Source: Planctomycetota bacterium (lineage in GTDB: Bacteria > Planctomycetota > JAJSAM01 > JAJVHW01). Taken from it: a stretch of 64,000 bases of DNA. Made by a program: the position numbers and the translations under genes. The stretch spans positions 47,045-111,044 of the forward strand of contig JAJFFG010000001.1 of the NCBI GenBank assembly GCA_021776825.1. The letters are read 5' to 3'. The notes under the pieces were generated by a model that was given only the letters and a program-made list of their open reading frames with translations, made no database searches and was not told where the DNA came from. This document shows positions 1 to 7,377 of the stretch, piece after piece. Numbering within the stretch: position 1 is the first letter of the stretch; each line of letters begins with the position of its first letter.

Positions 1-65
1 AGATGGTGCTGAAGCTCGCCTTCGGCATCAAGTACGTGTGGGTGACCCCCTGGTTCAACGTCTAG
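1..65 (+). CDS. 3' end of an unidentified protein (partial)
   Basis: Only the last 20 complete codons are inside the window, ending in TAG at 63-65. The visible tail is hydrophobic and aromatic (it contains KYVWVTPWFNV). This suggests the C-terminus of an integral membrane protein, but the fragment is too short to name. It lies 63 bp upstream of a large octahaem cytochrome and reads in the same direction. An electron-transfer partner such as a quinone-reactive membrane subunit is a reasonable guess from context only. Confidence 0.6.
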   Translation, partial: MVLKLAFGIKYVWVTPWFNV

Positions 66-128
66 CTAACGCTGGTCGCCTGACCAGGCGACGGCGCCCG
101 CCGTGGAGCGGGCGCGCGAAAGGGTGAG

Positions 129-3100
129 ATGAGCGATAAGACCCCCACCTCCGACATCCCGCCGGATCCGATCTACGCCAAGTCATTGAGCGTACCGATC
201 TTCCTGGCGAGCCTGGCCGTGCTGGTGTCGACCGCGATTGCGATCGTCGACGAGTTCCAGTGGCGCCGGCCGTACAAGGCGATCCAGCAGGAGTGGAAGA
301 CCGTCTACCCGAACTACCTCGAGGGGTTGGCCGGGGAGCGGCGCACACACGTCAACGACGTGCTGCTCGAGCTCGACGAGTACAAGGCCCTGACGAAGGC
401 TCAGGGGCGGGCCAGCGACGACTCCAAGGCCGCGCGCGACGCCATCCAGCTCCAGATCTCGAACGTCGACTCCAAGCTGGCGGTGCTCCTCGAGGCCATC
501 AAGAGCCCGCGCAGCGAGATCGCCGCCGAGAGCTACAAGGCCGAGCACGCGGCGCAGGTCGCGGGCATGGTCCCCGTCACGAAGGACGTTGCCGACGCGA
601 AGGGCTACCTCGAGAAGATCGAGCGGATCAACGCGCGCAAGATGCGCCTCGAGTGGGACGAGAAGGACGGGCTCCTGGCGGATGCCACTGTGACCGGCCA
701 GACCGAGGACACGACGGTCGGTGTGGCCATCGCGGCTCTCGTACCCCTGCAGGAGAAGAAGGCGTCGCTCCAGCGCGAGCTCGGCGGCGCGAACGGGCCC
801 CTGTCGGCTGCGACTGCGCGCGTCAACGCGTGGAAGACGAAGAACCTCGGCAACATCGCGCTGTTGCTCGACAACCTCGACGACGAGGATCTGAGCGAGA
901 AGATCGCCGCCAAGGTCTCCGAGGTCGGCGCTGCCGAGTACCTCGACCGCCACACGACCGCGCTCGAGGCCAAGAACCTGCAGGGCGAGATCGACCGTGT
1001 GAAGGACTGGAGCGTCGGCGACCTCGGCGTCTCGCAGATCCACATCCCGGACGCCCGCAACTGGGTCGATCGCTGCGAGACCTGCCACCTGAACACGCGG
1101 GCGCCGCTCGCGGTCAACGCGTCGGACATGGGCGGGAACAACCTGTTCGCCAGCCACCCGCGTCCCGACGAGCTGCTCGCGACGCACGACCCGAACGAGT
1201 TCGGCTGCTCGATGTGCCACAACGGCAACGGCGTGGCCGTCACGAGTGCCAAGGAGGCGCACGGCTACAACAAGTACTGGCTGATGCGGATGTTCCCGTC
1301 CCCCAACTACGAGACGGGCTGCAACCAGTGCCACGTAGGGGAACTGCACATCGAGAACGGTGAGCGGATCACCGCCGGCAAGGAGAACTTCCGGAAGTAC
1401 GGCTGCTGGGGCTGCCACAAGATGGAGGGCTACGACCCCGAGCCCGCCGAGGCTCGCCTCGTCGCGAAGCAGATCGCCGATCTCGACGCCGAGATGCAGG
1501 CGAAGCAGACGCGCATCGGCAACCTGAAGGCCCTGCTTGACCCCGTCTTCGACGCGGACGAGGAGCGCTTCAGCGAGATGGAGCCCGAGAACAAGCGGCA
1601 GCGCAGCGCGCTCGCGATGGAGATCGCCGGGCTGCGCACGCAGAAGGCGGCGCTGCAGCGCATGTTCCACGACCTGAACAAGGAGCGGAAGCGCGTCGGG
1701 CCGAACCTGAAGGACGTGCGTTCCAAGGTGAAGCGCGGCTGGATCACGCAGTGGGTCCAGAACCCGAAGGGCTGGCGTCCGTCGACGAAGATGCCGGTGT
1801 TCCGCTGGCACGAGAAGGGCGAGGCTGAGGCCGTCGCCGCGTTCCTCTGGCAGTCGTCCACGGACACGACCGATCGTCGCGCCTACAACATCGAGACGAT
1901 CGCGCCCGGAGACCCGACCGCGGGTGAGGCCATCTTCGACACCGTCGGCTGCCTCGCGTGCCACAGCATCGATCGTGGTGACGAGAACGTCGGCAACGAC
2001 TTCGCGGCGAACCTCACCAACCTCGGCGAGAAGAACCACTACGACTACGTCGTGCGCTGGGTCGAGAACCCGCGCCATCGCATCGCTCCGTACTGCGCCG
2101 ACTGCGCCACGGACATCACGCCAGCCGAGTTCGCCGCGGGTGCCGAGAAGGCCGCGTTCACCCGCGATCACACGAACTGCCCGAACTGCGGTCACGAACT
2201 GCAGTGGGACAACCCGACCGTCATGCCGAGCTTCCGCCTCTCGCGGAAGGAAGCGCGCGACGTCGCCACGTACCTGGTCAACCAGGGTGGCGGCACCGGC
2301 GTCGACATGAGCGATCCGGCTCCGTGGCTCGACGACAAGGCGCTGTTCGAGAAGGGCAAGCGCCTCGTGGCCTTCCACGGCTGCGCGGGCTGCCACGAGA
2401 TCGCGGGACTCGAGGACGAGGGCCGCATCGGCACGGAGCTGTCCCAGTGGGGCAGCAAGCCGATGGAGCGTCTCGATTTCGGTCACTACACGAGCGACGC
2501 GAAGCGCGGTATCGAGCCGCTGCTCGACTTCGTCGCGCCGAAGGACGAGGCCGACGGCAACGACACGAAGCTCTTCACCGACAGCCAGAAGTACTACGCC
2601 GGCAAGTGGTACAACCACCGCGGCTTCATCCTGCACAAGCTCGCGAAGCCCGAGATCTTCGACGACGCGAAGAACCTCGATCGCCCCGCGCGGCTGCGCA
2701 TGCCGCGCTTCGACCTCTCCGCACAGGAGATGATCGACATCGCGACGTTCGTGATGGGCTCCATCGAGACTCGCTTCCTGCCGGAGTCGATGAAGTACAC
2801 ACCGGACGCCGAGGGCGAGGCCATCCGCAAGGGCTGGTGGGTCGTCCGGAAGTACAACTGCGAGGGCTGCCACGAGATCCTTCCGGGCACGGTCCCCGCG
2901 ATCCAGGAGCTGCCGCACTTCATCGACGGCCAGGAGAACGCGGCGGATCGTCCGCCGTACCTCGTGGCCACCGGCTTTCGCACGCAGCCCGGGTTCCTCG
3001 CGAGCTTCCTGAAGGATCCGTCGCTCGGCGGTGGGACCAAGGCGCCGAAGTCGCTGCGTCCGCACCTCTCGGTGCGCATGCCGACCTTCTCGTTCACCGA

Positions 3101-3596
3101 CAGCGAGGCGAACGCGCTCGTGCAGTTCTTCGACGCGATGGCGAAGCAGCCGGCTGTCTACCAGCCCGAGCCCTTGGTGCCGCTCACCGCCAAGGAGGAG
3201 ATCGTCGCCCAGGCGATCTTCAAGGGCGCGAACTGCACGCAGTGCCACGTCGTGACCGGACAGGCGGTCACCGAAGAGACCAAGGCGCCGAACCTCACGT
3301 ACTCGGGCCAGCGCCTCCGTCCGGAGTGGATCGCTCGCTGGTTGCAGAACCCCGCCGAGCTCGAGCCGCCGACGGCCATGCCGGCACTCTTCCGCCTCGA
3401 GTGCGGGAAGTGCAAGACGTGGTACTCGACCGACGAGATGGCGAACCTCCCCGAGCCGGACACCTGCAGCAACTGCGGCGAGGGTCTGGGCAACGGGCGC
3501 TGGGTCTACCAGGACAAGGCGCTGAAGGCGGCGACGGACTACAAGGGCGATCACATCGACCTGATGGTCCGGTACCTGAGGGCGCTGGCCGATTAG
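129..3596 (+). CDS. Membrane-anchored octahaem c-type cytochrome with two rubredoxin-like CxxC pairs
   Basis: 1155 residues starting at ATG 129 after a purine-rich RBS (AGGGTGAG). An N-terminal membrane anchor at about residues 20-40 is followed by a long helical, coiled-coil-like stretch (about 50-300) and a second charged helical stretch (about 435-520). Eight CxxCH haem c motifs begin at residues 316, 360, 398, 426, 608, 752, 911 and 1036. Two extra knuckles without His are present: C656/C659 with C684/C687, and C1092/C1095 with C1113/C1116. These resemble zinc-ribbon or rubredoxin CxxC..CPxCG pairs. The product should sit on the outer face of the cytoplasmic membrane and carry electrons, probably between a quinol-oxidising complex and the terminal oxidase encoded just downstream. 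The exact physiological partner is not visible. Confidence 0.85.
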   Translation: MSDKTPTSDIPPDPIYAKSLSVPIFLASLAVLVSTAIAIVDEFQWRRPYKAIQQEWKTVYPNYLEGLAGERRTHVNDVLLELDEYKALTKAQGRASDDSKAARDAIQLQISNVDSKLAVLLEAIKSPRSEIAAESYKAEHAAQVAGMVPVTKDVADAKGYLEKIERINARKMRLEWDEKDGLLADATVTGQTEDTTVGVAIAALVPLQEKKASLQRELGGANGPLSAATARVNAWKTKNLGNIALLLDNLDDEDLSEKIAAKVSEVGAAEYLDRHTTALEAKNLQGEIDRVKDWSVGDLGVSQIHIPDARNWVDRCETCHLNTRAPLAVNASDMGGNNLFASHPRPDELLATHDPNEFGCSMCHNGNGVAVTSAKEAHGYNKYWLMRMFPSPNYETGCNQCHVGELHIENGERITAGKENFRKYGCWGCHKMEGYDPEPAEARLVAKQIADLDAEMQAKQTRIGNLKALLDPVFDADEERFSEMEPENKRQRSALAMEIAGLRTQKAALQRMFHDLNKERKRVGPNLKDVRSKVKRGWITQWVQNPKGWRPSTKMPVFRWHEKGEAEAVAAFLWQSSTDTTDRRAYNIETIAPGDPTAGEAIFDTVGCLACHSIDRGDENVGNDFAANLTNLGEKNHYDYVVRWVENPRHRIAPYCADCATDITPAEFAAGAEKAAFTRDHTNCPNCGHELQWDNPTVMPSFRLSRKEARDVATYLVNQGGGTGVDMSDPAPWLDDKALFEKGKRLVAFHGCAGCHEIAGLEDEGRIGTELSQWGSKPMERLDFGHYTSDAKRGIEPLLDFVAPKDEADGNDTKLFTDSQKYYAGKWYNHRGFILHKLAKPEIFDDAKNLDRPARLRMPRFDLSAQEMIDIATFVMGSIETRFLPESMKYTPDAEGEAIRKGWWVVRKYNCEGCHEILPGTVPAIQELPHFIDGQENAADRPPYLVATGFRTQPGFLASFLKDPSLGGGTKAPKSLRPHLSVRMPTFSFTDSEANALVQFFDAMAKQPAVYQPEPLVPLTAKEEIVAQAIFKGANCTQCHVVTGQAVTEETKAPNLTYSGQRLRPEWIARWLQNPAELEPPTAMPALFRLECGKCKTWYSTDEMANLPEPDTCSNCGEGLGNGRWVYQDKALKAATDYKGDHIDLMVRYLRALAD

Positions 3597-3604
3597 CGTC
3601 ACGT

Positions 3605-3621
3605 CGGCTGCGAAGCAGCCG
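3605..3621 (+). terminator. Hairpin downstream of the octahaem cytochrome gene
   Basis: A perfect 7-bp stem (CGGCTGC/GCAGCCG) with a 3-nt GAA loop begins 9 nt after the stop codon. There is no T-tract, so it is either a weak terminator or a 3'-end stabilising hairpin. Confidence 0.4.
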
Positions 3622-3720
3622 CCGCGCCGCTAATCGTCCAGGTGTTTCTGGTCGGCTCCGCGGCTGCGTGACCTCGCTCGCGAGAGCGATCCCCTCGGTC
3701 GCAGCCTTGCGTGGCCTCGG

Positions 3721-3836
3721 CCGAGGATCGCGTCACGGATCTTGCGCTGACGCGCAACCTCCGCGCCCCGATCCTCGGCCGAGGATCGCGTCACGGATCT
3801 TGCGCTGACGCGCAACCTCCGCGCCCCGATCCTCGG
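3721..3836. repeat. Tandem 58-bp element with terminal and internal inverted repeats (two perfect copies)
   Basis: Copy 1 is 3721-3778 and copy 2 is 3779-3836, and they are identical. Each begins CCGAGGATCG and ends with its exact reverse complement CGATCCTCGG, so every unit can fold on itself. Inside each unit TTGCGC-TGAC-GCGCAA forms a second hairpin. A diverged relative around 3932-3980 keeps the inner stem as TTGCGCC-TGG-GGCGCAA. The inner stem is therefore conserved although the surrounding sequence differs. It looks like a REP/palindromic-unit type element; its function is unknown. Confidence 0.8.
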
Positions 3837-4282
3837 CGGTTGTTGTCTGGTGTGTGCTCGGTCTCGTGACCCGTCACGCGAGAGCCATCGGCGCCGGTCG
3901 AGGACCTCCGCGCACACAATCCCCGCGTCACGCTGCTTGCGCCTGGGGCGCAACCAGCGCGCCCCGGGGTGAGGATCCGGACCATCTCGCGGGTGGCCTC
4001 GTCGACAGCGCCGTACGGGCGGATCTCCTGATCCGCCCCGCCCGCTGGGTGGCGCGCTCGATGCGGGTTCACCGGCGCTCCGCGCACGACCCTCGTCACG
4101 CCGACGGCTGACGGACGGGGTCGGTGGCCTCCCGACGAAGCGCGTGTGAGTTGCGACGGTCTTCGCCGGGCGCCGCGCGGTCCACCTGGCTCGTCCGCGG
4201 AGCGCCGGCGACAGGGCTCGCGCGTGCGGTCGCGCGTCGGCGGGGCGGACCAGGGGGTCCGCCCCTTCGGCGTCATCGTCAC

Positions 4283-4346
4283 GGCGCGGATCGGCGACGG
4301 CGCGGATCGGTATCGGCGCGGATCGGCGACGGCGCGGATCGGTGTC
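4283..4346. repeat. Four tandem 16-bp repeats upstream of the HEAT gene
   Basis: Units at 4283, 4299, 4315 and 4331 share GGCGCGGATCGG and alternate in the last four bases (CGAC, TATC, CGAC, GTGT-like). The 16-bp period shifts reading frame between units. This argues that the region is non-coding and that the downstream gene starts later, at 4431. Confidence 0.75.
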
Positions 4347-4430
4347 GGGCGGCCCGAACGACTGTCCCCGGCCAGCTCCCTCGCGCGGATTCGCAACGCG
4401 GGGTTCCTCGGCGTCCGTTTGAATGGCGGC

Positions 4431-5273
4431 ATGCGGGGACGGTGGAGCCGAGAGCGAGGGGCGCTGGGGCGGGGGGCGATGCTCCTCTTCCTCGTGGCGT
4501 CGTGCATCGTGGTCGTGCCGGGGCTGTTCTGGTGGGGGACGTGGTTCGGGAACCGGCTCGACGACGCGGAGCTGATGGAGCGGCTCGGCCCCGACTCGAA
4601 ACCGCGAGCCGTGCAGCACGGGATCGAGGAGATCACGCGGCGCTTCGAAGAGGGCCGCCCTGGGATGGATCGCTGGGCAGGCGAGCTCGTTCGCGTGTCG
4701 GCGAGTGCCGACGTGCCTGTTCGCGTCGCCGCCGCGTGGGCGATGCAGTTCGACCCGTCGCGCGAGGGCTTCGTTACTCGACTGCGTGTCCTGCTCGACG
4801 ACCCGGACCCACTCGTGCGCCGCAACGCAGCGACCTCGCTGGCTCGCTCCGGCGACCCCGCAGCGCTGCCCGTCCTGCGCGAGATGCTCTCCGACACGGT
4901 GGTCTTCTCTCCCGCGGCCGGCACGCTCGAGACGCTCCACCGAGCCGGACAGCCGGTGGCCGAGGGCCTGCTTCTGGCCATGATCGAGAGTGACGATGGC
5001 GTGGAGCACGAACTGCGCGCGTTGCTGCCTGGGCGCGTGCTCGCCGAACTGGCCGAGCGCGACGGCGTCGTCGCGAAGGGCGACGAGCTCCTGCGCGTCG
5101 GTCCGTCGCAGGAGCACATGCTGCACGCCGCAATGGGGCTGGCCCTCGCCGGTACGCCGGTCGATGTCGCGCTGCTCGAGCCTCTGGCCGACCCCCGGGC
5201 CGAGGTCGACGCCCGGCTTCGCGACGTGGCGGCGGCCGCGATCCGCTCGATCGAGTCTCGCTCCGAGGAGTGA
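4431..5273 (+). CDS. Membrane-anchored HEAT-repeat protein
   Basis: 280 residues from ATG 4431; an alternative ATG at 4479 follows a G-rich stretch. A single membrane segment at about residues 17-40 is followed by degenerate HEAT-like helical repeats, with recurring patterns such as DPDPLVRRNAATSLARSGD, proline-initiated helices and conserved Arg/Asp turns. HEAT repeats are scaffolds for protein-protein contact, and no catalytic motif is visible. The frame is open further upstream, but that extension would translate the 16-bp tandem repeats and is disfavoured. It lies between an octahaem cytochrome and the cytochrome oxidase operon, so a role in respiratory complex assembly is possible but unproven. 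Confidence 0.7.
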   Translation: MRGRWSRERGALGRGAMLLFLVASCIVVVPGLFWWGTWFGNRLDDAELMERLGPDSKPRAVQHGIEEITRRFEEGRPGMDRWAGELVRVSASADVPVRVAAAWAMQFDPSREGFVTRLRVLLDDPDPLVRRNAATSLARSGDPAALPVLREMLSDTVVFSPAAGTLETLHRAGQPVAEGLLLAMIESDDGVEHELRALLPGRVLAELAERDGVVAKGDELLRVGPSQEHMLHAAMGLALAGTPVDVALLEPLADPRAEVDARLRDVAAAAIRSIESRSEE

Positions 5274-5494
5274 CGATGGTCACCGACGGCGCGCCGTCCG
5301 TCGTCCACCCTCACGCTCGCCGAATTCAGGACGTCAGCGCCGGACGCCGGAGTTTCTTGAATCCCCTGGACCCGTAGCGAAACTGGCTGACTTTCCCACC
5401 GCCCGCGGCCAGAATTCGCGGGCACGGCGACGCGTCCGGACGGGATGAAGAGTGGCGGGGCGCCCAAGGGGGCTCCCGCGACAGGAGGATTGAG

Positions 5495-6298
5495 ATGAAG
5501 ACGAGCATGAGCGTTCTCGTTGTCGGACTGGCGTTGCTGGCCCTGGCCTGCGGAGGCGACGACGAGACGGCCCCCGCGACAGACGGCGGTGACGCTGCCA
5601 CGACCACGCCTGCGGGCGGCGACGGCGACGGCGACGGTGCCAAGTACGACGCCGCGGCCTCCACCGGCTCGCTCGGCGGCTCGGTGAAGTTCACGGGTGC
5701 CAAGCCTGCCGGTGAGATCTTCGGCATGACCAGCGACGCGTTCTGCGTCAGCGCTTGGGAGGGCAAGGAAGCCCAGAACGAGAAGTTCGTCCTCAACGCC
5801 AACGGCTCGGTCCCGAACGCGTTCGTCTGGGCGTTCAAGGGTCCCCACAAGGACCTGTCCGGCTATGAGACGCCGTCCGGCTTCGTCGTCGAGCAGCGGA
5901 ACTGCTTCTACGTCCCGCACGTCTTCGGCGTGATGGTCGGCCAGTCGTTCACGGTCAAGAACAGTGACCAGACGATGCACAACGTCAACGTCAAGGCGAA
6001 GCGCAACGACCCGTTCAACAAGGGACAGGCCGCCGGAGACTCCGACACGGTCGTCTTCAAGAAGCGCGAGGCCAAGATCCCGTTCTCCTGCGACGTCCAC
6101 TCGTGGATGAGCGCCACGGCCTTCTGCCTCGACCACCCGTTCTTCGCGACCTCGGACGCGACCGGCAAGTTCGAGATCAAGGGCCTGCCGGCCGGCAAGT
6201 ACACGTTCAAGGCGTGGCACGAGCAGTTCGGTGAGTCGCAGTTCGAGGTCGAGGTCGGCGCCGGCGCCGCTTCGCAGGACGTCACGCTCGGTCAGTAG
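5495..6298 (+). CDS. Cupredoxin-domain lipoprotein (blue-copper electron carrier)
   Basis: 267 residues from ATG 5495 with a strong AGGAGG ribosome site. A lipobox ends at Cys19 (LLALAC), so the mature protein should be membrane-anchored outside the cytoplasm. A low-complexity Gly/Asp/Thr linker follows. The C-terminal half is a plastocyanin/azurin-like fold with a full type-1 copper ligand set: His162 (in TMHNV), then Cys199, His202 and Met205 in the CDVHSWM loop. The end resembles a carboxypeptidase-regulatory-like beta module (KFEIKGLPAGKYTFKAWHE). Directly ahead of coxB, it is a plausible electron donor to the CuA site of the oxidase. A possible attenuator/terminator hairpin separates the two genes. 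Confidence 0.85.
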   Translation: MKTSMSVLVVGLALLALACGGDDETAPATDGGDAATTTPAGGDGDGDGAKYDAAASTGSLGGSVKFTGAKPAGEIFGMTSDAFCVSAWEGKEAQNEKFVLNANGSVPNAFVWAFKGPHKDLSGYETPSGFVVEQRNCFYVPHVFGVMVGQSFTVKNSDQTMHNVNVKAKRNDPFNKGQAAGDSDTVVFKKREAKIPFSCDVHSWMSATAFCLDHPFFATSDATGKFEIKGLPAGKYTFKAWHEQFGESQFEVEVGAGAASQDVTLGQ

Positions 6299-6317
6299 CC
6301 GAGTTACGCGCTCGCTC

Positions 6318-6347
6318 GCCGTCCGTCGCGATCTCGCGGCGGGCGGC
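6318..6347 (+). terminator. Long hairpin between the cupredoxin gene and coxB
   Basis: The 30 nt at 6318-6347 fold into a 14-bp stem with two G.U pairs and a 2-nt loop, starting 20 nt after the cupredoxin stop. No T-run follows. It may be a terminator, an attenuator or an RNA-processing site that sets different expression of the cupredoxin and the oxidase. Confidence 0.55.
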
Positions 6348-6382
6348 GACTCCGGAGTCCACGAGAGGCGGAGGACCCACAG

Positions 6383-7375
6383 TTGACACCCTTGAATCGA
6401 CGGCGCCTTGCCTCGCTGGCAGCGCTGGCCCTCCTGATGGGGATGCTCGGCGGCTGCGCGGGCGACCCGCTGGGTTGGCTCCCTGAGTCAGCCTCTCCCG
6501 AGGCCGACGAGGTCGATGAACTCATCTACCTCATCATCTACGTCACGGGCGTGGTGTTCCTGGCCGTCCAGGGCCTCCTCATCTGGTTCCTCTTCCGGCA
6601 CCGTCGGAAGGAGGGTGTCGCTGCGAAGCACACCCACGGCAACCACACGATCGAGATGGTCTGGACCATCGCACCGGCGCTCGTCCTGGTGCTGCTCGCC
6701 GTCTACCAGGCCGATCTCTGGGTGCGCCTGAAGTCGAAGGTCCCCGAGGACGCCGCCAACGCGGTCAACGTCCGCATCTTCGCGAAGCAGTTCGAGTGGA
6801 ACTTCCGCTACCCGGGTCCGGACGGTGAGTACGACACCGCCGACGACCTGGCGACGGTGGGCGTCCTCGTCATGCCGATCGATCGCCCGGTCCTCGCCGA
6901 ACTGCGCGCGATGGACGTGCTCCACAGCTTCTACCTGCCGAACTTCCGGTTCAAGCAGGACGCGGTGCCCGGACTGAACCAAGAGATCTGGTTCCGGTCG
7001 AACAAGCTCTCCGCCGACCGCGACACCGTGAAGAACCGCGAGGGACAGGACGTCCAGCTCGACTACTGGGACATCGTCTGTGCGGAGCTCTGCGGCAACG
7101 CTCACACCACGATGGCCGGTCGCTGCTACGTCGTGAGCAACGCCGACTACGAGGCGTGGGTCGCCGGCGAGCCGACGTCGGTCAAACTCCCCGGCTACTC
7201 GAAGATCGGTGCCGAGGGCACCTCGATGGGCGATCTCTGGACGCGCTGGGCGTGGCAGGACGAGAACGCAGCCACTGGCAAGCCGCGGTGGATCAAGAAC
7301 AAGGGCATGCCGTTCAGCGGTGTTGATGACCGCGGTGACGACGAACCGTCCGAGGACGGGGAGGACGACTTCTAG
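6383..7375 (+). CDS. coxB: Cytochrome c oxidase subunit II (CuA-containing, lipoprotein)
   Basis: 330 residues; the start is TTG 6383, placed about 8 nt after GGAGG. A lipobox-like GGC puts Cys25 as the modified residue. Two transmembrane helices (about 47-70 and 92-115) precede the periplasmic cupredoxin domain. CuA ligands are complete: His181 (DVLHSF), Cys233, Glu235, Cys237, His241 and Met244 in CAELCGNAHTTM. The C-terminus is short and acidic and carries no fused cytochrome c domain. It receives electrons from a soluble or tethered carrier and passes them to subunit I, whose start codon lies 2 bp after this stop. Confidence 0.96.
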   Translation: MTPLNRRRLASLAALALLMGMLGGCAGDPLGWLPESASPEADEVDELIYLIIYVTGVVFLAVQGLLIWFLFRHRRKEGVAAKHTHGNHTIEMVWTIAPALVLVLLAVYQADLWVRLKSKVPEDAANAVNVRIFAKQFEWNFRYPGPDGEYDTADDLATVGVLVMPIDRPVLAELRAMDVLHSFYLPNFRFKQDAVPGLNQEIWFRSNKLSADRDTVKNREGQDVQLDYWDIVCAELCGNAHTTMAGRCYVVSNADYEAWVAGEPTSVKLPGYSKIGAEGTSMGDLWTRWAWQDENAATGKPRWIKNKGMPFSGVDDRGDDEPSEDGEDDF

Positions 7376-7377
7376 CC

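Larger units (their letters stand above)
3597..4430. other. 834-bp intergenic region rich in hairpins and short repeats
   Basis: No convincing gene is seen between the octahaem cytochrome and the HEAT-repeat gene. Open frames exist on both strands but have no family resemblance or RBS, and they run through tandem repeats whose length is not a multiple of three. The region holds the 7-bp hairpin at 3605, a duplicated 58-bp structured element (3721-3836) with a decayed relative near 3932-3980, and a 4 x 16-bp tandem repeat (4283-4346). Confidence 0.6.

Noticed and set aside
183..3602. Very long open frame antisense to the octahaem cytochrome gene
   Set aside because: High-GC coding DNA produces long antisense frames. 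It has Arg/Leu/Val-rich shadow composition, no RBS and no family motif, while the plus strand has eight haem motifs.
5285..5298. 14-bp perfect palindrome GACGGCGCGCCGTC after the HEAT gene
   Set aside because: Short GC palindromes are expected often in DNA of this composition; no loop, T-tract or positional support for an operator.
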